Assembly (NCBI RefSeq): GCF_018457175.1
Contig: NZ_JAGFNU010000005.1
Location: 124,001 to 188,000 of the forward strand
Reading direction: 5' to 3'
Source: Pseudohalocynthiibacter aestuariivivens
Lineage (GTDB): Bacteria > Pseudomonadota > Alphaproteobacteria > Rhodobacterales > Rhodobacteraceae
DNA: 64,000 nucleotides
The position numbers and the translations under genes are program-made. Numbering within the stretch: position 1 is the stretch's first letter; every line of letters starts with the position of its first letter. Shown one piece after another: positions 37,747-49,101 of this stretch. Below the pieces are notes generated by a model, which was not told the origin of the DNA, made no database searches, and was given only the letters and a program-made list of their open reading frames with translations.

Positions 37747-38034
37747 TCAGGTAATGATGCCCAGGATGTCGCTTTCCTTCATCATCAGCAGCTCTTCGCC
37801 GTCGACGGTAACTTCGGTGCCGGACCATTTGCCGAACAGAATCTTGTCGCCGTTTTTCACAGCCATTTCGATCAGTTCGCCAGAATCTTTCCGCGCACCT
37901 TCGCCACAAGCGATAACTTCGCCTTCAGCTGGTTTTTCTTTTGCGGTGTCTGGAATGATCAGGCCGCCTGCTGTTTTCTCATCGCCTTCAACGCGACGAA
38001 CGAGCACACGGTCGTGCAGCGGTTTCAATGCCAT
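37747..38034 (-). CDS. groES: 10-kDa co-chaperonin GroES
   Basis: 95 residues: [35 protein letters not shown], then [31 protein letters not shown]. The mobile loop is intact. Spacing to groEL is 50 bp. The operator and promoter lie directly upstream. Confidence 0.98.
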   Translation of the reverse strand: MALKPLHDRVLVRRVEGDEKTAGGLIIPDTAKEKPAEGEVIACGEGARKDSGELIEMAVKNGDKILFGKWSGTEVTVDGEELLMMKESDILGIIT

Positions 38035-38070
38035 CTCTAGAACGCTCCTTGGTTCGAAGTTTATGTACTG

Positions 38071-38097
38071 TTGTCACTCGTCTCTGCCGAGTGCTAA
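38071..38097 (-). promoter_or_regulatory. CIRCE operator (HrcA site) of groESL
   Basis: Minus strand TTAGCACTC-N9-GAGTGACAA, against consensus TTAGCACTC-N9-GAGTGCTAA (two mismatches in the distal arm). It lies 37 bp before the groES start. HrcA repression is expected from family knowledge; hrcA itself is not in the window. Confidence 0.92.
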
Positions 38098-38104
38098 CGA
38101 CATG

Positions 38105-38133
38105 GAAATAAGGATGACAGACGGGTGAGTCAA
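38105..38133 (-). promoter_or_regulatory. groESL promoter
   Basis: Minus strand TTGACT (38133-38128), 17-nt spacer, TATTTC (38110-38105), directly upstream of CIRCE so that transcription starts at or inside the operator. The CTTATTT element could also be read by a sigma-32 form. Confidence 0.55.
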
Positions 38134-38198
38134 CCAGAAGACTGCGAAATTTTGTTATTGCAATTTGGGTTTGCGAAAATCCGACCCAACGTTTCACG

Positions 38199-38873
38199 TT
38201 ACTTGGGCGCAAACCCATAGGATTTCAGGCCACTTAAGCCCGTCGGCGTAACGGTATAAACCCCCGTGGAAACGCGTTCAAACCAACCATAGTGATCGTC
38301 AGACATAATTCGAGTCGCATTCTCGACGCCTGTTGTATGGGCAACCTCTGCACCTTTGGTGGCCCCGTTCTCAGCCAGATACCCAGCGCAACGCAGCGCA
38401 TCCTGTCGATAGGCTGTAACCAGCCCTTTTCGCGTTGCACCGCCAGTGTTCGGATCACCCTCACGACGCGCGAATTCGCGAAGCAGACGGGTTTTCTTCG
38501 TCTTAGATTTGCGTGGCTTGAAGGACCCCGGATCAAGATGCACCTCGACCAGTTGATCACGCAAACGAACCGTAATCAGACCTAACCCCAATCGACGACA
38601 AAGGCTGATATTATCTTTTAGTGTTTTGCTGAACAAACGCCCCTTCCCCATGGGAACCGCCAGATACACAATATCTGTAACCGACTGACGCGCGACACCC
38701 TGATGAAACAGCGAAAGGGAAAAACCGGTTTTCAGTTCTACAATCACAGGCTCTTCTTCGTCACGACAAGCCACAACATCTGCAGCCAGAACCTCACTTT
38801 TGACAACATAACCCTGTGACTGAAGATATGCTTTAATAGGAGGATAGAGTTCAGTTTCGCGCAAACGGGTCAT
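38199..38873 (-). CDS. DUF2161 family, PD-(D/E)XK-like nuclease fold
   Basis: 224 residues from ATG 38873; the longer frame begins at TTG 38891. The PD-(D/E)XK pattern is visible: ADVVACRDEEEPVIVELKTG with Asp32, Glu46 and Lys48, followed by FSLSLFHQGVARQSVTDIVYLAVP. Members are annotated as putative phosphodiesterases; the role is unproven. A winged-helix-like C-terminal segment (VSTGVYTVTPTGLSGLKSYG) is present. It is upstream of groESL in the same direction. Confidence 0.8.
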   Translation of the reverse strand: MTRLRETELYPPIKAYLQSQGYVVKSEVLAADVVACRDEEEPVIVELKTGFSLSLFHQGVARQSVTDIVYLAVPMGKGRLFSKTLKDNISLCRRLGLGLITVRLRDQLVEVHLDPGSFKPRKSKTKKTRLLREFARREGDPNTGGATRKGLVTAYRQDALRCAGYLAENGATKGAEVAHTTGVENATRIMSDDHYGWFERVSTGVYTVTPTGLSGLKSYGFAPK

Positions 38874-39029
38874 AGTTTCTTTTAACTTCAAGAAACCTGC
38901 GTGTCAGGAAAAACTGCCCGGTTTTGTTGAATGTTTTTTATGGGCCAAAAAGCCACAGCCAGGCCGCGTGACAACCTAGGACCACCCCCCTATAAGGACG
39001 ACAAAATTTACCCTGAAATGGACCGCAAC

Positions 39030-39950
39030 ATGACAACCTTAGTTTTTGGCCACAAGGCCCCCGACACTGATTCAACCGGCTCGCCTATTATCTGGGCATG
39101 GTACCTGAACGAAATCAAAGGAACGCAGGCCAAACCGGTGTTGCTTGGAAGGCCGAACACTGAAGCTGCCTTTGTCGTGAACCGCTGGGGGTTTGAAACA
39201 CCCGAGATCATTTCGGGCGTCACCGCCGATGACACCTGCGTTGTTGTTGATACCAACAATCCTGCTGAACTGCCCGAAGCAATCAACGACGCGAACGTTG
39301 TGCAGATCATTGACCACCACCTCCTGGTCGGAGGCTTGAAAACACGGGGCCCAATCGACATTACGATCCGCCCGCTCGCCTGCACCGCAACCATCATGTA
39401 TGACCTGATGGGTGACAACGCGGCGAAAATGCCCGACAATATCAAAGGCGCAATGCTGTCCTGTATTTTGTCTGATACGCTCGCGTTCCGCTCACCAACA
39501 ACAACCGATGCAGATCGTGCACTGGCAGAAAAACTCGCAGGCGAACTGGGCATCAATATCACTGATTATGCTTCTGAAATGTTCGAAGCGAAGTCTGACG
39601 TTTCTGCCTTCTCAGACGCCGAACTGCTGCGGATGGATTCAAAAGAATACACTGTTGGTGACACTAAATTCCGTGTCTCGGTTCTGGAAACCACGGCACC
39701 AAAAATCGTCCTCGACCGTAAAGCCAGCCTGATGGAGAGCATGACCACCGTCGCAGCCGAAGATGCTGTTGATCAGGTCTTGTTGTTCGTCGTCGATATT
39801 CTGAACGAAGAAGCAACCATGCTAGTCCCGAATGAATTGACAAAAACCGTGGCTGAAAAAAGCTTTGGTGCGACTGTCGAAGGCGACGCTGTCGTTCTGC
39901 CGGGCGTGATGAGCCGCAAAAAACAGATCATTCCTAATCTGGCGGTCTGA
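39030..39950 (+). CDS. ppaC: manganese-dependent inorganic pyrophosphatase
   Basis: 306 residues from ATG 39030 (family N-terminus MTTLVFGHKAPDTDS). Class II pyrophosphatase motifs: GHKAPDTDS, DTNNP, IIDHHLLVGG (DHH) and the C-terminal SRKKQ. It hydrolyses PPi with Mn. The frame extends upstream to 38931 without supporting sequence. A clean terminator follows. Confidence 0.95.
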   Translation: MTTLVFGHKAPDTDSTGSPIIWAWYLNEIKGTQAKPVLLGRPNTEAAFVVNRWGFETPEIISGVTADDTCVVVDTNNPAELPEAINDANVVQIIDHHLLVGGLKTRGPIDITIRPLACTATIMYDLMGDNAAKMPDNIKGAMLSCILSDTLAFRSPTTTDADRALAEKLAGELGINITDYASEMFEAKSDVSAFSDAELLRMDSKEYTVGDTKFRVSVLETTAPKIVLDRKASLMESMTTVAAEDAVDQVLLFVVDILNEEATMLVPNELTKTVAEKSFGATVEGDAVVLPGVMSRKKQIIPNLAV

Positions 39951-39972
39951 TCCGAACCAAAGTAAGAACAAC

Positions 39973-39998
39973 GGGGCGCTTTTTAGCGCCCCTTTTTT
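39973..39998 (+). terminator. intrinsic terminator after ppaC
   Basis: GGGGCGC, loop TTTTTA, GCGCCCC (39973-39992) followed by TTTTTT. Confidence 0.93.
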
Positions 39999-40066
39999 CT
40001 GCATCTGCAATAAGATCATTTTGCGCATATGATGCGCGAAGAACATATTTACCTGCCGAGGCCCAA

Positions 40067-40939
40067 ATGACGCAAATTATCGAAGCACTCGACGACGTAT
40101 CTGCACGCTATGATGCGCTGTTTGTCGATCTCTGGGGATGTCTGCACAACGGTCTGGAACCATTTCCGGATGCAGTAAACGCGTTACAGCGTTTCCGAGC
40201 AGGCGGAGGAAAAGTTGTGCTGCTTACCAACTCCCCTCGTCCCCGTGCCAGCGTTGAGGTGCAGCTTGAACAGATAGGTGTCCCAAAAGACTGCTGGGAT
40301 ACAATCACCACATCCGGCGACAGTGCGCGCGCAGCTATGTTTCAGGGTGTCGTTGGCGAAAAGGTCTTTCACATCGGCAAGAAGGATGAGGAAGGCTTTT
40401 TCACCAAGCTAAAAATCATCGAAGATGCCGCAGAAATTTTGCTGGTGTCACTGCAAGACGCTGAAGGCATCGTCTGTACTGGCCCGGAAGACCCGCTTGC
40501 CCTGCCCGAGGTTTATCGCCCGCAATTTTTGTATGCGAAACAAAAAGGTCTAAAACTGCTTTGCGCCAACCCGGATATCGTTGTCGACCGAGGGGAGCGG
40601 CGCGAATGGTGTGCAGGTGCATTGGCGGCGCTTTACACGGAAATGGGCGGTGAAAGCCTGTATTTTGGCAAACCGCACCCTCCGATCTACGACCTCGCAC
40701 ACCGAAGGTTGTTGGCGCTCGGCTCCGATTATCCCGACCATCGCATCCTGTGCATCGGTGATGGAATCGCAACCGATATTCAGGGTGCCACAGGTGAGGA
40801 TCTTGATTCGCTGTTTATATCTGGTGGCTTAGCAGCAACAGAAACCAAGACAGTCCGGCAGCCTAACCCAGCTGCGCTTGACGCGTATCTTGAGGCTGCA
40901 CAGCTCACGCCGCGCTATTCCATTGGGTTTTTGCGCTAA
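40067..40939 (+). CDS. HAD-superfamily hydrolase (TIGR01459-like)
   Basis: 290 residues. The nucleophile motif is FVDLWGCLHNG (Asp21), with Trp where many HAD enzymes have the second Asp, as usual in this NagD-like subfamily. Later motifs are VVLLTNSPRPRAS and GDGIATDIQGA. It is a probable phosphatase of sugar phosphates or nucleotides; the substrate is unknown. It is a single-gene unit after the ppaC terminator. Confidence 0.85.
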   Translation: MTQIIEALDDVSARYDALFVDLWGCLHNGLEPFPDAVNALQRFRAGGGKVVLLTNSPRPRASVEVQLEQIGVPKDCWDTITTSGDSARAAMFQGVVGEKVFHIGKKDEEGFFTKLKIIEDAAEILLVSLQDAEGIVCTGPEDPLALPEVYRPQFLYAKQKGLKLLCANPDIVVDRGERREWCAGALAALYTEMGGESLYFGKPHPPIYDLAHRRLLALGSDYPDHRILCIGDGIATDIQGATGEDLDSLFISGGLAATETKTVRQPNPAALDAYLEAAQLTPRYSIGFLR

Positions 40940-41026
40940 TCGTTGCCAAAACAGCAACAAAATCCGCCACGCAATAATATTTCACCAGAAACACGAAATT
41001 TGCCGTTTTATTACTTTACGACTTGC

Positions 41027-41060
41027 CTGCACTGCAGCACTCCTTTATGCTGCAGTGCAA
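41027..41060. promoter_or_regulatory. PhaR-like TGC-rich palindrome upstream of the hydratase gene
   Basis: TGCACTGCAGCA (41028-41039), spacer CTCCTTTA, TGCTGCAGTGCA (41048-41059): 12-bp perfect arms. Each arm contains the CTGC-N3-GCAG form (the second ends GCAA). This is the pattern described for the PHB regulator PhaR in Rhodobacter and Paracoccus. It lies 24 bp before the ATG, so it overlaps the likely promoter or leader. Confidence 0.6.
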
Positions 41061-41083
41061 CATAATCCTTCTGGAGAGACGGG

Positions 41084-41527
41084 ATGCTCGACAATATGCC
41101 GCGTGGAACAATCTGCATAGAAGACATCGAAATCGGCATGAGCCGACATCTGAGCAAAGAAGTCACTGACCGTGATATCGAAATGTTTGCAGAAGTGTCG
41201 ACAGACCGAAATCCGGTGCATCTGGATGATGCCTATGCTCAAGACACGATATTCGAGGGGCGTATTGCACATGGTATGCTGACGGCCGGGCTGATCTCTG
41301 CAGTTATTGGCGAGCAGCTTCCCGGGCACGGCACAGTTTATCTTGGTCAGACATTGAAATTCATGGCCCCCGTTCGCCCCGGCGATATTGTCTATGCCGA
41401 AGTCGAAGTCATAGAGATCGACTATTCCCGTCGCCGGGTAAAAATGGACTGCCATTGTGCTGTTGATGGCAAAGTTGTGCTGAAAGGCGAGGCAATCGTA
41501 CTTGCCCCAAGCCGGAAATTCGACTGA
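41084..41527 (+). CDS. MaoC-like (R)-specific enoyl-CoA hydratase
   Basis: 147 residues of hot-dog fold. The hydratase motif DRNPVHLDDAYAQDTIFEGRIAHGML has Asp41 and His46 in the spacing of PhaJ (31 and 36). It hydrates enoyl-CoA to (R)-3-hydroxyacyl-CoA, a route to PHA monomers or reverse use in breakdown. A GGAGA site precedes the ATG. The PhaR-like dyad just upstream supports a PHA link (inference). The ribF gene follows after 38 bp. Confidence 0.87.
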   Translation: MLDNMPRGTICIEDIEIGMSRHLSKEVTDRDIEMFAEVSTDRNPVHLDDAYAQDTIFEGRIAHGMLTAGLISAVIGEQLPGHGTVYLGQTLKFMAPVRPGDIVYAEVEVIEIDYSRRRVKMDCHCAVDGKVVLKGEAIVLAPSRKFD

Positions 41528-41565
41528 CGACTTGCAAGGGCGCTTAGGCCTCGGTAGTTGGTCTT

Positions 41566-42504
41566 ATGCGTATTGTTCGAGACACCCAGTTTGTGGAAGA
41601 AATAGATCGCGGCGCCAGTGCCGCGATTGGCAACTTTGATGGGGTGCATCGCGGCCATCAGGTTGTCATCGAAATTGCCCGTGAGCAGGCCGAAGGACTG
41701 GGCTGCCCGCTTGGCGTTATGACGTTTGAACCACACCCGCGCCAGTATTTTGCGCCCGACGCCCCACCCTTTCGACTGATGAATGCCGATGCGCGCGCGC
41801 ACCGGCTTGAAAAACTCGGGGTGGAACGGCTTTATGAACTTAATTTCAACAGTGTTTTATCTTCACATTCCGCTCGTGAGTTCGCGGAACAGGTGATCGT
41901 AGAAGGTCTTGGATTACGTCATATTGTGGTTGGCGAGGATTTCTGCTTTGGCAAAGGACGGTCCGGAAACGCGGAAGACCTGAAGGCCTTTGGCGAAGAA
42001 CTAGGGTTTGGTGTCACGGTTGTTCCGCTCGTTTCTGATGGTAAGGGTGAGTTTTCTTCCACCTCAATCCGCAACGCCCTAACCGATGGCCGACCTGGGG
42101 ATGCCGCGCGAATGCTGGGCCACTGGCACCGCATTGAAGGAGAAGTGATCCACGGCGAACAGCGCGGACGAGAGCTTGGCTATCCAACGACCAACATGTC
42201 AATCGACGGGCTTCACCCGCCAAAATTTGGGGTCTACGCCGTCAAAGTTGAAGTTCTGGATGGACCGCACGCAGGCCAATACGACGGTGCAGCCAGCATG
42301 GGTGTGAGGCCAATGTTTGGCGTCAATCAACCAAACCTTGAAACTTATCTATTCGATTTCAAAGGCGATCTTTATGGAGCAAACCTATCTGTCGCGCTTA
42401 TCGAGTATCTGCGACCAGAGCTGAAGTTTGACAGCCTTGACGCCCTGATTGCACAAATGGATGCAGATTGCGCCAAAGCGCGCGCACTTCTCGCTGACGT
42501 GTGA
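41566..42504 (+). CDS. ribF: bifunctional riboflavin kinase / FAD synthetase
   Basis: 312 residues. The N-terminal FMN adenylyltransferase (AAIGNFDGVHRGHQVVIE; later FSSTSIRNAL) and C-terminal riboflavin kinase (GRELGYPTTNM; GVYAV..VE) domains are both visible. It converts riboflavin to FMN and FAD. It is 4 bp ahead of the UPF0260 gene. No FMN riboswitch is seen. Confidence 0.95.
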   Translation: MRIVRDTQFVEEIDRGASAAIGNFDGVHRGHQVVIEIAREQAEGLGCPLGVMTFEPHPRQYFAPDAPPFRLMNADARAHRLEKLGVERLYELNFNSVLSSHSAREFAEQVIVEGLGLRHIVVGEDFCFGKGRSGNAEDLKAFGEELGFGVTVVPLVSDGKGEFSSTSIRNALTDGRPGDAARMLGHWHRIEGEVIHGEQRGRELGYPTTNMSIDGLHPPKFGVYAVKVEVLDGPHAGQYDGAASMGVRPMFGVNQPNLETYLFDFKGDLYGANLSVALIEYLRPELKFDSLDALIAQMDADCAKARALLADV

Positions 42505-42508
42505 TCCT

Positions 42509-42979
42509 ATGAAAGATCCGATAAACCGCGATGGGCTACGACCGAAATTCTGGGAAAAAGTAGCGTTAAAAAACCTAACCGCCAAAGAGTGGGAAGCGCT
42601 TTGCGACGGCTGCGGAAAATGCTGTCTGAACAAGCTGGAAGACGAAGAATCCGGTGAAGTTGTGTTTACTCGTGTGGCCTGCCGGTTGCTTGACGACCAA
42701 ACCTGCCGCTGTGGGCAATATGATATCCGCAAGCAGTTTGTGCCTGAATGTGTTGTTCTGACACCTAAGACATTGCCTGATGTTGCGTATTTTATGCCCG
42801 CCACATGCGCCTATCGCCTTTTGCACGAAGGCAAGCCGCTTTACGACTGGCACCCGCTTATTTCCGGAACACCCGAGTCGGTACATGAAGCGGGCCAATC
42901 AGTACGTGGATGGACGGTACCTGAATTCGAAATCTCAGAAGAAGACTGGGAAGATTATGTGATCGAGGAACCCTGCTGA
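42509..42979 (+). CDS. YcgN/UPF0260 family cysteine-cluster protein
   Basis: 156 residues from ATG 42509. Cys-rich N-terminal half: LCDGCGKCC, later ACRLLDDQTCRCGQY and FVPECVVLTP. The Cys set suggests metal or iron-sulfur binding; function is unknown. It overlaps the aldolase start by one base (TGATG). Confidence 0.88.
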   Translation: MKDPINRDGLRPKFWEKVALKNLTAKEWEALCDGCGKCCLNKLEDEESGEVVFTRVACRLLDDQTCRCGQYDIRKQFVPECVVLTPKTLPDVAYFMPATCAYRLLHEGKPLYDWHPLISGTPESVHEAGQSVRGWTVPEFEISEEDWEDYVIEEPC

Positions 42980-44028
42980 TGTTTTTTGCCTCCGACAATT
43001 CTGGCCCGGTGCATCCAAGTGTTATGGAAGCCCTAGCACACGCGAACGAAAGCTACGCGATGCCTTATGGTGCAGATGTCCTGATGGACAACGTTCACAC
43101 CCGCATCCGTGAAATATTCGAGGCACCAGAAGCTGCGGTCTATCTGGTAGCGACAGGGACAGCAGCGAACTCCCTCGCACTGGCCACACTCTGTAATCCC
43201 TGGGAGACAGTATTCTGTTCTACGGTCGCCCATATCCACGAAGACGAATGTAACGCACCAGAGTTTTACACGGGCGGTGCCAAGCTGACCCTAGTCAAAG
43301 GCGACGACGCAAAGTTTACAGCAGACGCGTTGCGTGAAGCCGTCGAAAAAGAAGAAACCCGTGGTGTGCATGGCCCTCAGCGCGGACCGGTATCAATGAC
43401 CCAGGCGACAGAGCGTGGAACGATATACAGTCTGGATGAAATTCGTGCCATTGCCAAATCGGCCAAGGCCTTTGGTTTGCCTGTCCATATGGACGGCGCG
43501 CGGTTCACAAATGCGCTTGTTGCGCTGGGTTGCAGTGCTGCTGAAATGACCTGGAAAGCAGGAGTTGACGTTGTCAGTTTCGGAGGTACAAAAAACGGCC
43601 TGATGGGCGTCGAAGCAGTCATCTTTTTCGACCCGAAACATGCATGGGAATTTGAGCTGCGTCGCAAACGCGGAGCGCATCTTTTTTCCAAGCACCGGTA
43701 CCTTTCGGCTCAGATGGCCGCCTATCTGGATGATGATCTGTGGCTTCGATCGGCTAAAGCCGCAAACGACGCGACAGCGCGGCTGGCGCATGGGCTAAAG
43801 CAAATCGAAGGGACAACCTTTGTGCATGAACCCGCTGTCAATATGATCTTTGCGGGATGGTCGCGTGCAGGGCATCAACGTCTTCACGACGCTGGCGCTC
43901 AGTACTACATCTGGGAAGGTGCATTAGACGGAAGTGACCCGGATGAGATTTTGACAGCCCGGCTGGTGACCGACTGGTCAATGACGGATGAAAACATCGA
44001 CCGGTTTCTTGATCTGGTTCGGGGGTAA
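42979..44028 (+). CDS. ltaE: low-specificity threonine aldolase
   Basis: 349 residues, fold-type I PLP enzyme of the beta-eliminating lyase family. The PLP-lysine segment is VVSFGGTKNGLMG, preceded by FGLPVHMDGARFTNAL. It cleaves L-threonine and allo-threonine to glycine and acetaldehyde. A stem-loop overlaps its stop codon. Confidence 0.9.
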   Translation: MFFASDNSGPVHPSVMEALAHANESYAMPYGADVLMDNVHTRIREIFEAPEAAVYLVATGTAANSLALATLCNPWETVFCSTVAHIHEDECNAPEFYTGGAKLTLVKGDDAKFTADALREAVEKEETRGVHGPQRGPVSMTQATERGTIYSLDEIRAIAKSAKAFGLPVHMDGARFTNALVALGCSAAEMTWKAGVDVVSFGGTKNGLMGVEAVIFFDPKHAWEFELRRKRGAHLFSKHRYLSAQMAAYLDDDLWLRSAKAANDATARLAHGLKQIEGTTFVHEPAVNMIFAGWSRAGHQRLHDAGAQYYIWEGALDGSDPDEILTARLVTDWSMTDENIDRFLDLVRG

Positions 44029-44040
44029 CAGTACCCCCTT
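44021..44040 (+). terminator. stem-loop overlapping the ltaE stop
   Basis: GGGGGTA (44021-44027), loop ACAG, TACCCCC (44032-44038) then TT. The TAA stop lies within the left arm and loop. It is short, so termination strength is uncertain. Confidence 0.6.
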
Positions 44041-44067
44041 CTCAACCGCTACCAAAACCCTGCAAAC

Positions 44068-44667
44068 CTAGATCTTTCCAGCGAGGTGCAGATCCAGATC
44101 ATCTAGTCTGTCCTGTCCCCAAAACCTTTGGTCTGAATCCGTGACATAAAAGGGTGATCCGAATGCACCACGCTTCACTGCGTCTTCCAAGTTTGCCGCA
44201 TAGGTTTCCGCCCCGGCAAGCAAGCCACTGTCAGCCAATGACGGGTCGAACCCGGCGGTTTTCAGGCAGCCTTTGATCACCTCATCTTCGGCTATATTTT
44301 TATCTTCGGCCCAACACGCTGCCAAAATACCATGTGCGAGTTTCCCCAAATCGCCACCACCAGCATTTTGTGCGGCAATGATAGCGTAGGCACTGGGTGC
44401 CATATTCGTTGGAAAGAACGCGGGCTTCGGATTAAGCGGCAACCCGGTTTTTTTCGCCTGTCTTTCTATTTCCTGTGCGCGCATTTCAATTCGCGAAGGA
44501 TGCCGATCTTTTGGTGGAACGCCACCCGTGCGCGAAAATAGCGCCATAAGATCCAAAGGTTTGTAGGTAATGGTTGCCCCGTGCTTAGCAGCAATTTCTT
44601 CCAACCGGGTCCCCGCGAGATACGCAAAGGGTGAAATTGTTGCGAAATAGTAATCTATATGAGCCAT
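44068..44667 (-). CDS. 2-hydroxychromene-2-carboxylate isomerase (DsbA-like fold)
   Basis: 199 residues of the NahD family: [44 protein letters not shown], and [25 protein letters not shown]. NahD is a glutathione-dependent isomerase of naphthalene breakdown; here, without aromatic-degradation genes, it is more likely a glutathione-linked housekeeping relative. It is divergent from prs. Confidence 0.85.
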   Translation of the reverse strand: MAHIDYYFATISPFAYLAGTRLEEIAAKHGATITYKPLDLMALFSRTGGVPPKDRHPSRIEMRAQEIERQAKKTGLPLNPKPAFFPTNMAPSAYAIIAAQNAGGGDLGKLAHGILAACWAEDKNIAEDEVIKGCLKTAGFDPSLADSGLLAGAETYAANLEDAVKRGAFGSPFYVTDSDQRFWGQDRLDDLDLHLAGKI

Positions 44668-44774
44668 TTGGCCCTCCTGGCGTGTTGCATTCTTTGCAAG
44701 ACCCTAGCTGGGTGATAAGCGGTGTCAACGTCACGATTCTGTCATCTCGACGACTTCACCTGGGGACCAAAAAC

Positions 44775-45791
44775 ATGCCGACCGTAACTGAACCGAAACT
44801 CATTTCCGGTAATGCCAACCTAAGTCTGGCAAAATCTATTGCCCGCAGAATGTCGATGCACCGTGGTGTTAACATTGACCTGGTAGATGCTCGCGTAGAG
44901 CGCTTCAATGATCAGGAAATCTTTGTTGAAGTCTACGAGAATGTGCGCGGCGAGGATATGTTCATAATCCAGCCAACGTCTAATCCTGCCAATGACAACC
45001 TGATGGAACTGCTTATCATGGCGGATGCGCTGAAACGCTCTTCAGCGGCACGTGTCACAGCAGTGATTCCTTATTTTGGTTACGCCCGGCAAGATCGCCG
45101 CACAAAGGCACGCACCCCCATTACCGCGAAACTTGTCGCAAATATGATTACCGGAACAGGTATTGAGCGGGTTTTAACGATGGATCTGCACGCGGCGCAG
45201 ATTCAGGGTTTCTTTGATATCCCGGTCGATAACCTGTATGCATCCCCTGTCTTCGCACTCGATATTCAGCACCAGTTTAAAGACAAACTCAACGATGTGA
45301 TGATCGTCTCTCCCGACGTAGGCGGGGTTGCACGCGCGCGCGAACTGGCGCAGCGGATTGGCTGCCCACTTTCGATCGTTGACAAACGACGTGAGAAGGC
45401 AGGCGAAGTCGCGGAAATGACAGTAATTGGTGATGTGACTGGAAAGACATGTATAATCGTTGATGACATCTGCGATACCGCTGGAACGCTCTGCAAGGCG
45501 GCTGAAGTGTTGATTCAAAGCGGCGCAAAAGAAGTACATTCCTATATCACGCACGGCGTTCTGTCTGGCCCGGCTGTAGAGCGTATTACCAATTCAGTCA
45601 TGAAAAGTCTGGTGATCACAGACTCGATCGAGCCAACTAAACAAGTTAAAGCTGCCAAAAATATCCGTATTGTACCAACTGCGCCAATGTTTGCGCAGGC
45701 AATCCTGAACATCTGGCACGGCACTTCGGTTTCGTCTCTATTTGACGTAAAAACACTCGGGCCAATTTATGAAGGCATGTACAGCAGCTAA
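44775..45791 (+). CDS. prs: ribose-phosphate pyrophosphokinase
   Basis: 338 residues from ATG 44775 (TGGGGA upstream). It has the PRPP synthetase motifs [39 protein letters not shown] and [13 protein letters not shown]. It makes PRPP from ribose-5-phosphate and ATP. The longer frame to 44631 runs into the isomerase promoter and is not used. Confidence 0.96.
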   Translation: MPTVTEPKLISGNANLSLAKSIARRMSMHRGVNIDLVDARVERFNDQEIFVEVYENVRGEDMFIIQPTSNPANDNLMELLIMADALKRSSAARVTAVIPYFGYARQDRRTKARTPITAKLVANMITGTGIERVLTMDLHAAQIQGFFDIPVDNLYASPVFALDIQHQFKDKLNDVMIVSPDVGGVARARELAQRIGCPLSIVDKRREKAGEVAEMTVIGDVTGKTCIIVDDICDTAGTLCKAAEVLIQSGAKEVHSYITHGVLSGPAVERITNSVMKSLVITDSIEPTKQVKAAKNIRIVPTAPMFAQAILNIWHGTSVSSLFDVKTLGPIYEGMYSS

Positions 45792-45872
45792 CCAAGCCTA
45801 AAGGCTTTGATGCCTCGTCATGCCGAAACTTAGAAGATTTGGCGTGCGTTTCTTCGCACCAACGGGGCTTTT

Positions 45873-46223
45873 TTAGTAAAGCTCCCATTCTTCCTCGTCA
45901 GGCAAATCGCCAATCGCAATCCAGGACGCCCGAATACGGGCGACCCTGCTGTCAGCCCATGTACGAAAAACAAGATCAAAGCCAGTTTTTGAAATATTTT
46001 CTGCCTGTATGTCTGCGCGCTTGTTTGTGAGACGGTCCATGTCCCACATCGACATGGATACCTGCACAACAGGAATTGATTGAAATGAAGATGAGAATTT
46101 CACTCTTGCACGCGATGCACGCGGGCCGGTTCCGGTCCACATGTCACCGCCATCCTCAAAATCAGAGAACAGCGTTTTTTCCCCTTGGTCGACACCAACC
46201 AGATGGCTGTGCAATCGCTTCAT
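45873..46223 (-). CDS. H-type lectin domain protein
   Basis: 116 residues. The H-type lectin core is VKFSSSFQSIPVVQVSMSMWDMDR, then ISKTGFDLVFRTWADSRVARIRASWIAIG, as in the animal agglutinin-like domain. No signal peptide is seen. Its presence between atpC and prs seems common in Rhodobacterales, but function is unknown. It lies 117 bp after atpC, beyond a terminator-like stem, in the same direction. Confidence 0.85.
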   Translation of the reverse strand: MKRLHSHLVGVDQGEKTLFSDFEDGGDMWTGTGPRASRARVKFSSSFQSIPVVQVSMSMWDMDRLTNKRADIQAENISKTGFDLVFRTWADSRVARIRASWIAIGDLPDEEEWELY

Positions 46224-46285
46224 TCAAAATACCTTTCGGACTGAACCTTATCCGGAGAAATTGGCAAAACATTGCCCCGAATACG

Positions 46286-46318
46286 TCAAAGCCCCGCAAA
46301 GAAGTAGCAGGGCTTTGA
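46286..46318 (-). terminator. stem-loop after the atp operon
   Basis: TCAAAGCCC (46286-46294) pairs perfectly with GGGCTTTGA (46310-46318) across 15 nt. It stands 23 bp after atpC. The T-tract is weak, so partial read-through into the lectin gene is possible. Confidence 0.65.
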
Positions 46319-46340
46319 AATCTGTTCAGAAAACCGAATA

Positions 46341-46748
46341 TCAGCTTGAGGCTAGCCCGATTTCAGATGCTAGCGCCGCAATATCGGCAACGCGCTTAGC
46401 AGTCACATCCTTTTCCTCAGGTCTTGCCTGTTGTTGCTTTTCAGCTGCGTCGGCAGCAAACCCGTTCAGAATGTCCTGCGTCATCTCAGACACTGGTAGT
46501 GCGTGTTCTGCCAATACAGAGGCCGCACCGCTGGTAATTTCAGCAAAACCGCCACTGACGACGTACTCTGTTGTTCCCTCAGAACTGACAACCCGCACGA
46601 TTCCGGGACGCAATGTCGTAATGACAGGTGCGTGATCCGGCATTGCGGTCATGTCGCCATCGGCTCCCGGAAGCTGGATTTCCGTCGCCTGAACAGAGGC
46701 AAGCCTGCGTTCGGGCGACACCAGGTCGAATTGCATCGTATCGGCCAT
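46341..46748 (-). CDS. atpC: ATP synthase F1 epsilon subunit
   Basis: 135 residues: MQFDLVSPERRLASVQATEIQLPGADGDMTAMPDHAPVITTLRPGIV, the beta-sandwich of epsilon. The C-terminal helical part is short. A GGGAGGG site precedes the ATG. Last gene of atpHAGDC. Confidence 0.95.
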   Translation of the reverse strand: MADTMQFDLVSPERRLASVQATEIQLPGADGDMTAMPDHAPVITTLRPGIVRVVSSEGTTEYVVSGGFAEITSGAASVLAEHALPVSEMTQDILNGFAADAAEKQQQARPEEKDVTAKRVADIAALASEIGLASS

Positions 46749-46759
46749 CAGGCCCTCCC

Positions 46760-49071
<2,312 letters not shown>

Positions 49072-49101
49072 GTATCCAATCCTATCCCCTGGCCACGTTA
49101 A

